Shown here: piece by piece, positions 48,852 through 61,194 of the stretch | Position numbering within the stretch: position 1 is the stretch's first letter | How the letters are laid out: each line of letters begins with the position of its first letter | Assembly: GCA_021397835.1 (NCBI GenBank) | Contig: JAJFZO010000566.1 | Coordinates: forward strand, 8,986,001-9,050,000 | Direction: 5' to 3' | Length of the DNA stretch: 64,000 nucleotides | Source of the DNA: Moringa oleifera | Taxonomy: Eukaryota > Streptophyta > Magnoliopsida > Brassicales > Moringaceae | Made by a program: the position numbers and the translations under genes | Notes under the pieces: generated by a model | What the model was told of the DNA's origin: nothing | The model's database searches: none | Seen by the model: only the letters and a program-made list of their open reading frames with translations

Positions 48852-49055
48852 TCACATGAAAGTCCATCGGTGGACTAATTCTTTATGATCTTTCTGACGA
48901 AAGCTTAAAGGAAGGATTTCTTTTCTCTTTTCAGGAAAAGAAAGACTAAGTAAAGGCAGACCATAAGGCAAAGATAGCAGACTTGCCTCGAGACAAGAAC
49001 ATAGCATTAGGACATTGCTCCAGATTGGTGAAATAGTTGAACCTAGCTCTTTCAC
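48852..49055 (-). pseudogene. Counterpart of the short frame at 3,803, unknown
   Basis: Sixty-seven codons, colinear with 3,803-4,030 but starting later because a shift separates the first part. No recognised family. Confidence 0.2.
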
Positions 49056-49769
49056 TTGGCAAGCTCCTCTTTGCTCCTAATAGACTATTAGACATATTGT
49101 CCGCTTTATGGAAAAGCTAAGTCCAAGAAGAGCTCTCCAAAGTCAATTGTCAAGCTTTCAAACTCGCCTTGAAGTCGATGCACGATTGTAGGCTACCAAT
49201 ACGCAGGCACGCTTATGATATGCTAAAATTATACATTCAGTTTTTTTATTAATCTCTAACAATCATGAAGCAAATTGTCAAAAAGGGGTTTCTGTAAGCA
49301 GGAAAATGACCTTTTTGACGATTTACATATTATAGCTTGATGCTAGTCTTAGGACTTCCTAAGTCATGGAGTCTTTGATAAAGTTGTAAAAAAAATAGAA
49401 TATACCCTAATATATATATTTTTTCAATAGGTTTATAGTTAGTAAGATAGTTTCCAGTACAAAATCCTAAATTAGTAGTGGACTACTATTTAACACACTA
49501 CTAAACTAAAGTAACCAGCATGCACATATCATGATTTGCTAGAGGAGCTTAAAGCTCAGCAAATGGAAGAAGCGGGCAAAGATAGATGGAATTCGGTAGG
49601 GAAAGGTGCTTTGTTAGACTTATTCTAAGGTGAGATCAAAGATTTTTCAATGTGTTGATTCAAAAAAAAAAAAAAAGGCTTTCTATTAGGAGTTTTGTTT
49701 ATCGATCGATGTGAAAGGGTCGAAAACTCTTGCTTTATGCTTAAGAAACACCCTTCCCAATGACTTACT

Positions 49770-49991
49770 TCATGAATGGAAGGGTGGAACCAAGGAAGAC
49801 AACTGAATACTAAAAATTAAAAGAAAAGAATTTCCAGAGATAAATATCCGGCATTGAGCCCGCCTATCATAAGTATGAGTTGAGAGTGTGAGATAGAGAT
49901 AAATACCCAATAGATGATGAAAAAGCTTTCCTACATGCAGGAACATTCCTTTTATCTTGCAGCCTCGATACTCAATTCTATTGTCCTGCAC
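49770..49991 (-). pseudogene. Counterpart of the frame at 4,714, unknown
   Basis: Seventy-three codons sharing the hydrophobic LLGIYLYLTLSTHTYDR stretch and the LSSLVPPFHS end with 4,714-5,013. The upstream part is out of frame. No recognised family. Confidence 0.25.
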
Positions 49992-50494
49992 ATTCGCTCT
50001 TGCAAGGCTACCTAAGAAAGAGGTGCTTTCTCAAGTTTGGTTTGCCTAGATAAGAAGTGTGCTTATAATTCTTTTATTAACGGTTTGTAAGTGAAATATC
50101 TTTTTATTCTAGAGGTATGATTGCTCATTCTTTAACTTAAAGCTAAGGCTTATGGTTCACTATCAATACCTTTTTTAAAGCGATATAACCTCGTTGCTCG
50201 CTTCTCAATGTTTGGCTCTTTCCCCTACACTCTCTCTTAAAATAGGTTCTATCGCTTTACTCTGTCAACACTTTATCATAATGCTAAAAAGTGAGATTTT
50301 AGGACTTTTCCCAAGCTATGAATCTTCATCAATGGCATGGTAATAAAAGACAAAGAAATTTTAATTTGATGTTCCATCTGTAAACACGATGTAAAAAGTA
50401 GTTGAACCATCTCCCTCAAATGTTACTATGCAAGAATGAGCTTGTAGCAGTGAATCATATGTTGAAATACCAAAATTAAAAATCATCGAGATTT

Positions 50495-50761
50495 ATGCTT
50501 GGTCTGTTGCTTATTGTATATGGTGTAACGGCATCTCATGCAAAGAATAAAGAATGGTTAAAATTAGTTCCTAAACCAAAAGATTTGGTGGCTTTGGCCC
50601 GCTCATCATCAATCCCATTTTACAATTGTGTTACTACCAGTTCTGACTCTTATCAGTCTTTGAGAGACATCAAAGACTGGAAACTACATCAAAAGACAAA
50701 GTATTTTCCTTTTCCACTGCCATCTCGAAAGAAGCAATCAGCTTGGGATGAATGTCATTAG
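50495..50761 (+). pseudogene. 88-codon open frame with hydrophobic start, unknown
   Basis: The frame begins MLGLLLIVYGVTASHAK, which looks like a short signal or membrane segment, followed by PKPKDLVALARSSSIPF and DSYQSLRDIKDWKL. Copy 1 (5,437) is broken by a stop. No known family comes to mind. Openness in one copy only suggests that it is a relic or a chance frame. Confidence 0.25.
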
Positions 50762-51858
50762 TTTTTTTTCTCTATTTCCATCTCGTTAGCTTCCTTTTAG
50801 AGTCAACGTGCTTCCTTATTTGCGAAAATTTCCTCCCATTATTGTTGGCTCCTTACTAAGCGCTCTTCTTGTCATTTCAACCCTTCCTCACATCTTAAGC
50901 TTTTTGTCTTAAAAGTCTTTCTTTAGCCTAATCAAATAATGGTGCTTTACCTTTGGACACAGGATTTGATATCACCCAATTCTTCGTTTACTAATGTAGA
51001 ACTCATACTAAGCCAGATTTAATGTTTCAAAGAAGTAAGTAGTTATTAACCACCAAAGTCTAATTGATGTTTATGGGTTAACTTAACTCCTTACTCTATT
51101 TCTATTATAGATTTTGACGTTATCTTTGTCTTCTCGTTCTTGCACACTGGATGAATACTAGCTTTTCTTCTTTTAATTAGTAGCTCTTGTCTTACAAATC
51201 TAAGTAGTTAGGAATCTTCTTATTTAGGAGTTCATGAGTTAAGCCAGACCAGATTACTATTCTTTTCCTAGAGTTAAGGAAAGCTAAGCCATGTTGCAAT
51301 TTTGGTATAACGTAATTTTTCTTTAGTAATGAGGCTTATTTAAAAGATTAAATAAGCAGATAGAAGTAAGAAAAAGGTTGACTAGCTCATGTAAACAAAT
51401 GAGAAATTCCTTTGCCTTAGTAAGCTAGCCTTGGTTGCTAAGATTCTTCAAGCACTATGGTAGGATGTGAATCGATCATGACGAGAATTGACTTTTCCAT
51501 AATGTAATAAAAGAGTCACAATCTGGGAAATCTCAACTAGATGAAGGAGATATGAATTCATTTCAAGTGGGTAAGGGCTTAGCTTGACCTTGTCTTCTCT
51601 CTTAGTCCTTTCAAACAAGACATTTCAAAACATGGACAAGTTGGAGGCAAGGAATCGTAAAGTTCATCATAGAAAGAAGGCATCACCTAAGGAAAGAAGT
51701 GGTAAATTTTGATGGCTTAGATGCTGGGCAGATTTTAATGGGGTCTATCTCATAAATAGAGGAAAAGTATCTGTGCTAGCACACTATGGCTTATGTAGTT
51801 GATCGAATTAGATAGCCTTCAAGCAACCAACTACATAATAAATTTTGATCAATAACTT
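50762..51858. other. Duplicated spacer before tRNA cluster, copy 2
   Basis: No gene seen; colinear with 5,590-6,726. Confidence 0.6.
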
Positions 51859-51945
51859 AAAGGGATGGCTAAGTGGCTTAAGGCATTGGTTTGTTAAATT
51901 GATATACAAAAAGATCATATCATGGGTTCAAATTCCTTTTCCTCT
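51859..51945 (+). pseudogene. trnS-GCU: tRNA-Ser pseudogene, mitochondrial type, copy 2, anticodon changed
   Basis: The D-arm region GGATGGCTAAGTGGCTTAAG is closer to the native form than in copy 1, but the anticodon position reads GTT instead of GCT (TTTGTTAAATT), a C-to-T change. The T-arm GGGTTCAAATTCC is shared with copy 1. Confidence 0.8.
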
Positions 51946-52300
51946 AGCGCGAAAGTGGAACGGGTGGGCAAAATTATGTGAAAGAAAGAACCTCTTGGTA
52001 GAGTCCCTTGGAAGAAAAAAAATTACACTACTTAGTGACTAAAAGCAAAGAGACTATTATGCATTATTTTTATTTGACTGACTTATCTTTTTTCTATAAG
52101 CAAGCTCCCTATAGCCATTCAAAGACTGGACGAATCTCGATCTTGAGCATGTTAGGAGATTAAGTGGCAATTGAAAGAGCTACTCAAAAGCTTGATGAAT
52201 AAGCGAGCCTAATAAATTGATTAGTAAAGGGCTTTTCCCTTACTAGTTAATTGTTCAGGTAGGGCACTATTCGATGAAGAAAACGAACTTTAGGAAAGTG

Positions 52301-52373
52301 GTTCATGTAAGTCAGCCGATTAGAGTGAAGGATTGAAAATCCTTATGTGAAAGGTTTGAATCCATTTCTAAGG
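52301..52373 (+). pseudogene. trnF-GAA: tRNA-Phe(GAA) pseudogene, mitochondrial type, copy 2
   Basis: Anticodon arm GGATTGAAAATCC with GAA is identical to copy 1. The D-arm has changed to TAAGTCAGCCGATTAGAG and the T-stem is weakened (AAGGTTTGAATCCATT), so a functional tRNA is unlikely. Confidence 0.85.
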
Positions 52374-52547
52374 GGATGAAGATAGCCGAGAGTGAGCAGG
52401 ATTTTTAAATTCAAGTGAAAAGAAGAAGGCAAAAAGCCACATAGTGCAAGATGCAGATTGGTTCTCGCCCCTTATGCCTAATAAGATGGGTAAGTTTGGT
52501 TTGAATATTCATTGATTGAGTGGATTTATATGCTTCAGGGGGTGAAA

Positions 52548-52621
52548 CAAGGTGTAGTGCAGTTTAGTCAGCACATTTCTTTTGGGTATAGAGGGCCATA
52601 GGTTTAATTCTTGTCGCTTAA
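52548..52621 (+). pseudogene. trnP-UGG: tRNA-Pro(UGG) pseudogene, mitochondrial type, copy 2
   Basis: Anticodon TGG is kept (TTTTGGGTA). The T-loop has changed to GGTTTAATTC, losing the near-invariant TTCGA. The third member of the trnS-trnF-trnP order is again in place. Confidence 0.85.
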
Positions 52622-53927
52622 CGTCTTTTTTATTTCTTTGGTATGCCGTGACTGCACCTATGGCATGATGTTCTAAGATTGGTCATTGCATGGTTTGCTA
52701 AGCATGGTGTTCTAATTAAGACCAAGCCTAAGGTGTTCTCTTCATATTGTTATAAATAAAAGAAGAAAAAAAAAATGGCCTTATGCATATAGGTGTGGCC
52801 CTCATGAAAAGGGCCCGATGCCAATGAAGTATGCATGACTCATGTAACATGGGCTTGTAATGCCTCTACTCCCCTTAACTAAATCTCCAGGCATGCCAAA
52901 GATTGCTCTCTTATGAAATACGCTTAAGCCTATGCCAATGGACTCGTGACATCCACGCACTGAGTCATCAAACGACACATGTTAAGAAGGCTTGCTAGAC
53001 CTATCCAAATTGAAAGCTCGAAAGAAAGGTGGGTCCCATGAAATCAAAAAAATGATTAAATAATAGTCACTCTTGGTAATAGCTAGCTACTAGCTCAAAA
53101 ACCACACACAGACAAAGCCATATAGGCTTAGTGTAACTCATAAATTATAGACTAAGAAATAGAGGAAACTGCCAAAATTGACATCCCATGTCCCTTTTTT
53201 TTTTTAATCAAACCATCTTTACTAACTTTTATATTTTTCACACTTAAATGTATTGTGAAGACCAAAATACCCATACTAAAGACAATAATAACCTTAAAAA
53301 GTAAATAAATTTTAAAAATGAGAAAATTGATGCATACTGTATTAATATTCTTGCTCTTCGAGCTCTCTCTGTCATCGAGCTCTTTCTTTTTCTGTCTTCA
53401 GGCTTTTTTTGCAAATTTTTCTTTATGTATGTATTTAAGAACTACCTAAACAAAAGGTAGAAAAAAAACAAAAGTAGTCATCAATTGATTTTGGCTAGCT
53501 CTCTTCACGTTATATCTAAGATCTATATAACTAAGCTTATATTTTTAATAACACATTGTTCTTCAAAAGTAAAAAGTGTTCAGGTGCGTTAAGAGACTAA
53601 TAGGTATGTATTTGAAAGATAATGTATTTTAACAATGTGAAGATTTTATGTGTTTTAAGAGAATAATCATGAGGTATCATACATATCATAACATGAACAA
53701 AGAACCATGCTATGTTCGATTAAATCATGACTTAGCCACAAAATTCGTATCATCCTGTGAACCATCATGACTTTATTCATAAATTGACATTTCTTTAATG
53801 AAATCAGTATATAAGATAATATCATTACTTATTTATTTAAATCGTTATTTATTTACTAAACCTCAGTTTTGTTCTGTTTTTTAAAATTGTCGCTTCTTTT
53901 CTGAAATGTTTTCATGGTCATGGCAGA
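52622..53927. other. Flank between trnP relic and MULE, copy 2
   Basis: No gene seen; colinear with 7,502-8,711 except for about 110 bp of extra sequence near 53,350-53,460 (CTCTTCGAGCTCTCTCTGTC). Confidence 0.5.
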
Positions 53928-54789
53928 ATGCATGTTATTGTAACTTGGAATGATGAGTGGTCCAAGTTAAGAAGAACTTTTGAGTATACTAGTAGGACTA
54001 TCAAAACTCGAAGTTATGTTGTTTAAAAAGGTTTGACACATGCACAATTATTAGGTTTAGTTAAATCTTGCATTGATATTGATTTCTCTAACTATGATAT
54101 TATACTGCACATCGTAGTGAGATCCGAGGAAACTATCGTGAAAATTGAGTTAGTGAATGATGATGATATTGAGTTCATGTTGTATAATGACAACATAATA
54201 CCCCATGTAATTGTGGATTTAGTTGAGCGACATGATGTTTAGAACACCCATGGTGTATGTGAAGGTAAAAATTCAAAATGAATCAATTAGTTAAATTTCT
54301 GTATTGGGAGCAATGAGGTTACTAATGCAATCCCTTATGTGGAGACCCATCCAATTGTTCAAGGTAAAAATTTAGGCATAAAACCATTATTCCATAATGA
54401 GACTCCTCTTAGCAGTTAGAATACTGATGAGATCGACTAGATGAGTCAATGGACTATGACTATGATGTTGGGTGTGAGTATTCAATCCCAAAAATTGAGC
54501 CCACACAACCTATCGTAAAAGGAAGTTGAGCTTGATGATGAGAACTTGCCTTCTGTACCACGTTCAATCCCACCTTATGTGCCACTTGCATGCGCTGAAG
54601 CACACAACAATATAAGTGATGGTGTTAATAAGAGGTACAGTGTGTTGGGTGCTAAATTATACAGTATTATTCTGGCTCTTACTATGGAATCAGTGACTTC
54701 GATTGACACCTTTATTAAAGGTCAATTCATCCTAAATAAGAAAAAGTTAAAGCAATTTTTAGGTATGTATGCATTGACTGAGAACTTTG
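53928..54789 (+). pseudogene. MULE transposase pseudogene, copy 2, 3'-truncated
   Basis: Matches 8,712-9,587: RVHVIVTWNDEW-like start, then LGLVKSCIDIDFSNYDI and the acidic linker to KKLKQFLGMYALTENF. The rest of the DNA-binding and the whole catalytic part are missing: the sequence changes abruptly after 54,789. An internal deletion of about 20 bp near 54,515 is also seen. It is a passenger of the large duplication. Confidence 0.85.
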
Positions 54790-55520
54790 CAGTATCCACA
54801 CTCTCTTTCAGCTGTTCAGTACTAGGTATTGTACATTTTCTGGGTATCTTAGATCCTTCTCTATTTCTTGGTGCACCAGCTGGAAAATTAATGAAGTTCC
54901 TCGCGTAGTCTTTCTTTATGCCTCATTTCGATATAGCTGTCCACAAACTGAATAGGATTCCTCCCATCTGTCGAACATACAGGGAATTGAAGGTAGCATT
55001 CCACCGATATTAAGCCATGGACCGGCTATTTCAGCCTTTTTTGTATGTATTTGTGTTCTATATAACTGACATAAGACTTGATTTATTAGATATTAATTTT
55101 GGAGGTTTAGTGAGCACCATGCTGAATCTCTCTACCATTTCCTTTTCATTTACTTTGACCAATATGAGTTCACCTTGTACTAGCAGCTTTATTGGGGAAT
55201 TTCCTATCTCAGTAACAGCTTTCCAAAGAAATAGCTTAGTAGCCACATTTAGCCTCGCTCTTCTAATAATGAAAAGTAGCCTGCATCTTTATCATCTTCT
55301 AGTGATGAATAGTTGCTTTAAAAACACATATACAATAGACCGGACACAAACAAAAGATAAAAGAAAAGGGCCATACATCCATACCAAAACATAAGGCAAA
55401 GAGGGAAAGTGGGTCACCCTGCCAAAGTCCCATTGGGCTCTTGATACCAGTATGAATCTAAGTGAATGCAATCTAGTTAAAGAGGTACTTATAAAGGCAT
55501 TTAACCTAGAAGTAAGGTTT
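54790..55520. other. Unrelated segment joined to the truncated MULE, unknown
   Basis: The sequence has no counterpart in copy 1. It contains a 125-codon plus frame (55,017-55,394) and on the minus strand a set of open pieces (for example KLFLWKAVTEIGNSPIKLL near 55,200 and NFINFPAGAPRNREGSKIP near 54,890) that read more like protein than the plus frame. I do not recognise the family. It may be a fragment of a nuclear gene or of another transposon. Confidence 0.3.
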
Positions 55521-56287
55521 TCTAGGAAACAACAGTTTTATTTAAAGAAATAATACTATAAAAATTGACTCTAAAATGAACCTTAAAATATTTTGTTAGT
55601 ATTTTAACTCTTTGTTTTTTTTGATTTTTTTATAGGTTGTGGATTTTACAGTGGAATAGAATACAAAAACTTTTTTCAAGCCAAGGTTAATTATTGTCAT
55701 CTCAGTGGTGAGAATACATTCCAAAGGCAGTGTAAGTAGATGCTTAACCATACTGCTGACACATGACTAAAATGTTTTAGAGTAATGCAAATATATGACA
55801 TGCACATATGTGGATTGAGGTAGCCAAAGCACACATTAAGATGTTCATATTGGAAATAAAACAAGTAATATAATACATTTTTCTTTTATGTATTACATTT
55901 TGTTAAAAGCTGTATGAACCCAGATGCACCATGTTAGGATTTGAGGCTGGTATATTATTGCGACATTCCAAGTGATCATCTCTATTAGATTTTTTTTCTG
56001 GAATTAATAAAAATCTTGATTCCACTATTTGTTATTATTTTATATGCTAATAGGAATAACAAGGAAGAAAATTAATCCGAACTTGAATGTAGTTGCAATG
56101 TGGTTGTGCATTCTGCACTCAATACTTAGCATTAATGTTTTAGGAGTGAACATTGCCACTTTAATGGTGCAAAGATATACTTTGATAAGGGTGTTAGATT
56201 TATGAGATCGAATTCCGATGTAAACTTGATTTCTTTTGAAAAAAGGTTTGGATGGTAAAATTTTTATTTAGGTGAATTCAATGGTAT

Positions 56288-56310
56288 TTATATATATATA
56301 TATATATATT
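56288..56310. repeat. (TA)n microsatellite
   Basis: Pure TA tract of about 22 bp followed by TTTATTTATTTATTT. Confidence 0.9.
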
Positions 56311-57438
56311 TATTTATTTATTTCGTATGAAAGGAATGTTATATAGCATTACCACTTATATGGTGACCATTATTTTTTTTTTTACTAGTATATGTTAAAA
56401 TGTTCGATAATTGCACAACCATGAATTTGATTTCACATGTATGAAAAGTGATTTCATGTATTTACAAATGAATTCTCTCATATATAATATCTAAGTATAT
56501 AGTAAACAAAATTGTAATGTTTTCATATAACTCATTCAAATGATTAATTATAATTTATTTATAATATTTTCATTTTCATTGCACTATATATCAGTCTTAA
56601 CAAATAGAATGATATTTGATCTTGTAGGTATGTTTATTATCGCATTAAAGTTCATATAATTAATTAATTATAAAGCAATTAATTTTAATTATTTAATTTG
56701 TTTTTAAAATAAGATAAATAACAGAAAAATTAATTTTTTAATAATTTTTTTACTAGATTTCATTGTCAACTCTTTGTTTGTTTGAAAATAAATTTAAATA
56801 ACATAAATAATTTGTTAGATAATTTAATTAAAATTATTTTTCAAATATTTAATAATATTTGCAAAAAATCTCAATCCCATGAAAAACAATCAAGCATTTT
56901 TTCCCCAGTTAATTAAATAGGGAAAAACATGGTTGAAATTAAAAACAAAATCACAATTATTTGTTATTAACATTGATTAGTTTTGCTATTAATCTATTAA
57001 TTAATTGCAAATGTTCAAAAGTGAAGATACTTTATTCAGTAAAATTTGTTCAAGATATATATTATGAGAATTTTATTGCCAACATATTATTTATTTCAAA
57101 TTTAATTAAAATAAAATATTTAATAATATAAAATAAGTTCATTTAATTAATTAATTTTAAAATATTTTATTACAAATATATTTAATTTGGCAATATAATA
57201 TAAATCATATTATATAATTTTTTAATCATTTTTTAATGGCTAATAAAATGAAAACAAATTGTTTAAATTATAAAAACTAGTCATTGTTATTTATTATAAA
57301 TAATCACTAATTTTACTATTATTTCATTAGGTGAATATGTATTTATAAAATTAAATATATTTTATTCTATAAAATTTGTATACGATAAAAAATATAAGGA
57401 TTTCATTGCTTATATCTTAATTGGTTTCTCTTTTTCAG

Positions 57439-57526
57439 CTTAGGCCACGTGACAAAACTCTTCGTTACATCATAAAACAAGATAAATTTGTCTCAAAATA
57501 TCACTTGATTGCTCGCGTAACTGATG
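57439..57526 (+). other. Possible 88-bp exon bounded by good splice signals
   Basis: A pyrimidine-rich TTTCTCTTTTTCAG precedes and GTAAGATC follows a locally less AT-rich 88-bp stretch that is open in one frame (LRPRDKTLRYIIKQDKFV). It could be an upstream non-core exon of the CACTA gene or a captured host exon. Nothing in it is family-specific. Confidence 0.3.
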
Positions 57527-60518
57527 GTAAGATCTTACTAACTTTTTTATTCATTTATTAAAGTATGTTAATATTATTTTATTAATTATAATTAATTTCA
57601 CTTTTTAATTACGGTAAATAACATTAGTTATATAAGAATGGGATATCAATTGATGAACCTATAGTTAGTAGCTAGAGTTTATTGTATTAGTTACAACTTT
57701 CAAGTATATTAACTAAATTGAAATAATAATGTTTGACTTTTAATTTATATTTTCACATGTATTTAATGTCACTTGATTTTCATGATGTAGTTAATTAAAA
57801 TAAATATTTGTTTATTTAGATAATGCAATACTTGTGTAGCTTATAATATTTCTAATATATGATAAAATAATTACTTTAAAAAAGTTAACTTTTGACTAGT
57901 CAATTTATCAAAATTGATACAGTCATTCAAAAAATGGTTATTTCAATTATGCATGCAAGTTTTTCTTGCATCACCTTTTATAATCCACTTTAAATGTCTC
58001 TTTAGAAACCCATGCAAGGGTTAACTTTATCTAGTTACCTTTTGAATAGTCCCCGATTTAGATTGTTCATGAAAAGGTGTCTATTTCAGGTACTGTTGAA
58101 ATTTTTATGAACTAGTCGCTCGCTTGAACTTGTTCTGGTGAAAAGCTAATTTGATAATGAGAGAGAAGCCATACATGTTCATCTTATCAATATCATCAGC
58201 TTAAAAGAAAATGAAAACTAATGTTTTACTTATATAAATAATTTATTAAGAATGGGATGATTGGTTTTTTGATCTGACTTTTTTTTAGATGGAAATGCCT
58301 AAGCATCATCACTGGATGTATAATAGAAGAACTTGGATGAATGATTTGTCACCAAAATTTATGTTGGGGGTTGAAGAATTTATATCAGTTGCATGTTAGT
58401 TGCCTCTAAACCAAGCAGATCAGTTGATCAGGTGTCCTTATGCGAAGTGCAAGTGTCTGTGCTTTTATGAGCCAGATACAATAAGACTACGCCTATATAG
58501 AAAAGGTTTTCAACTTGACTATTACCATTGGCATAACCATAGTGAGGCTTTTACTTCATTCGTTCCAAGTCATTATGAACCTACATCAGTCCATGAGGAT
58601 ATCAATAGTTATGAAAAAATGGTCATGGATGCTGCGGGGCCATCCTTTAATCCGAATGTCGAGCCAAAATTATCGAATTCAGAGTCATTAAAATTCTATG
58701 ATATGTTAAATGCTACCCAGTCGCCCTTGTGGGATGGATATCATAGCCATTCAGTCTTATCATTTTCTGTGAGATTGATGAGTATCGAGTCTGATTATAA
58801 TGTAACTGTGGCGTGCATTGATGAATTAATCACCCTATTTAAAGAAGTATTATCGAAGAGTAATAAGATGTTCGATAATTTCTATCAGACTAAAAAATTA
58901 ATCTCTCAGCTTGGATGTAGTTACAAGAAAATTGATTGTTGTCCTACTGGTTGCATGTTATATTATAGTGACAGTACTGCAAAGTAAGAATGTAGATTTT
59001 GTGGTCAAGGTCATTTTCGAAATCGACGAAGAGTAAATAATCAAAGTAAGAATGTACCAAAGAAACAAATGTGGTATTTACTGATAGTTTCACAGTTGCA
59101 AAGATTGTTTGCTTCAAATGCTACTGCAGAGCATATAAGATGGCATCATGAGAATAAACATGAAGATGGAATATTAGCACACCCCTCAGACGGGAAAGCT
59201 TGGAAGCATTTTGATTTGACTCACCTAGAGTTCGCATCGGAACCAAGGAATATGCGATTAGGATTATGTTCTGATAGCTTCAATCCTTTTAATATGACCT
59301 CCAACATATATTCATGTTGGCCCATCATTCTAACCCTATATAATCTTCCACTAAGGATATGCATGAAGAGAGAATATATGTTTTTAACAGTAATTATTTT
59401 TTGTCCAAAAAATCCGAAGGCCCTAATAGATGTGTTTTTGGAGCCCTTAATTAAAAGATTTGAAACTATTGTGGGATTGTGGTGTGGAAACTTATGATAC
59501 CTCACTGAAGCAAAACTTATGGACTATAAATGACTTCCCTGCATGCGATATGTTATCGGGCTGGCAAACAACAGGTCGATAAGGTTGTCCAATTTGTATG
59601 GGATCATTGAGAGCTTTTTACTTGAAACATGATCGAAAGATATGTTATTTTGATTGTCATCGACAATTCCTCCCAATGGACTACCCATTTAGATGAAACA
59701 GAAAGAATTTTATCAAGGGTCGAACTGAACAGGGTGAACCACCAAAAAGACTCTAATGTAGAACTATATCATGTAGCTATGCAATTTCCTAAAATAATTG
59801 ACACTGGAGGCCAACACTGAACACATGGCTATCGAGAGTTACATAATTTCACTAAATGCAGCAACTTTTGGGATTTACCATATTAGCGTGATTTATTGAA
59901 CCCTTATAATATAGATGTCATGCATACTGAAATCCATATTTTCAAGAATGTTTTTCATACTGTGGTGGACATTAATGGAAAAACTAAGGACAATGTCAAG
60001 GCAAGGTTAGATCTACCTTTATATAGTCATTGAAATGACTTGCATCTTGAAGATAGAGGTAATGGAAGCTTCATAAAACTGAAAGCTTAGTATACACTAG
60101 ATATGGACCAGAATAGGGCTATATGTGAGTGGATAAAAAAGTTGAAACTTCCTCATGGATATGCGTCTAACTTAGGCAGATATGTTGACATTTGAACATG
60201 TACATTGCCACATATGAAAAACCATGATTGTCATGTGGTGATGGAGAGATTATTGCCAATTGCATTCAGTTGCCTACCTATGCCTATTTGGGAAGCTATC
60301 ACTGAATTGAGTCTATTCTTTTGAGATTTATATTATCCAAAATTAGAAGAAAATAAGTTAAATGTGATGGACAATAATATTGTCGTAATTTTGTGTAAGT
60401 TGAAAAAGATATTTCCTCCTGCATTTTTTGATGATATGGAACACTTACTTGTGCACTTAGTGTATGAAGTGCGAGTTGAAGGACCAGTACAATACAGATG
60501 GATGTATCTATTTGAGAG

Positions 60519-60608
60519 GTATGAATTGTTTTGTTGAAATTCTATTTACATTTAAATGGATTGAGCTTATGTGATTATCCCAATGCATGTGAAAATCTTA
60601 TTTTATAG
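60519..60608 (+). other. Spliceosomal intron in the CACTA TNP2 gene
   Basis: GTATGAATTG...TTTTATAG, 90 bp, interrupts the DUF4218 region; joining the sides restores the family reading (FER to FLHNLKKK) in frame, phase 2. It shows that this is a nuclear gene structure. Confidence 0.8.
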
Positions 60609-60920
60609 ATTTTTACATAATCTGAAAAAGAAGCTTAAGGATAGAGCTCGTGTGGAAGGTTCCATCTATGAAGCTTACATGTTGAAGGAGACATCATTTT
60701 TTTGTTCTCACTACTTTGAGGCACATATCCAAGCTAGAAATCAAAGAGTGCCACGAAATGATGATGGTGGAGAGTCATTTGAGCATCCTCAGCTATTTGT
60801 CTTCAATTATCCTAGCCGAAGTGAGGGGTTGTGTAACGCTCATTATCTTACACAAGAGGAAGCATTTGGGATAAGTAAATACATGCTTATGAATTGTCTT
60901 GAAGTTGAACTCTTTGTGCA

Positions 60921-61003
60921 GTAAGCTCTGTTGTGTATATTGGTAACATTTTACATCAATTTTATTGGATATAATTTGACACGTATGCTATTTATCCTTG
61001 CAG
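60921..61003 (+). other. Spliceosomal intron in the CACTA TNP2 gene
   Basis: GTAAGCTCTG...CTTGCAG, 83 bp. The joined exons read ELFV then TFVQTLTTSLPNLREVD. Confidence 0.65.
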
Positions 61004-61103
61004 CACATTCGTTCAGACATTAACCACATCCTTACCAAATCTACGCGAAGTCGATATAACAAAACATATACAATCAGACTTTGTTGATTGGTTTAGGGAA
61101 TAC

Positions 61104-61194
61104 GTAAGTAATTTCATGGTAATTCTCATTGAAATAATGTAACTTTTAATAGCATTTATGTTGACAAATTTTGTTTCTATCGATACGCTATTAG
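61104..61194 (+). other. Spliceosomal intron in the CACTA TNP2 gene
   Basis: GTAAGTAATT...GCTATTAG, 91 bp. It separates DWFREY from VHNPINRVN. Confidence 0.65.

Larger units (their letters stand above)
44979..54789. repeat. Copy 2 of the T-A segment (~45 kb period direct repeat)
   Basis: Colinear with 1-9,587. Differences include the ~130 bp and ~125 bp deletions, the 356 bp insertion at 47,139, an extra ~110 bp near 53,350-53,460 and many substitutions. It ends sharply after AGAACTTTG at 54,789 inside the MULE frame. Confidence 0.9.
55521..58288. other. AT-rich segment upstream of the CACTA reading frame
   Basis: Very AT-rich, with (TA)n at 56,288-56,310 and long stretches of TTTAATTAA-like words at 56,640-57,420. 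This is probably the 5' part (terminal region, promoter, first intron) of the CACTA element that follows, but I did not find a convincing CACTA terminus in it. Confidence 0.4.
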
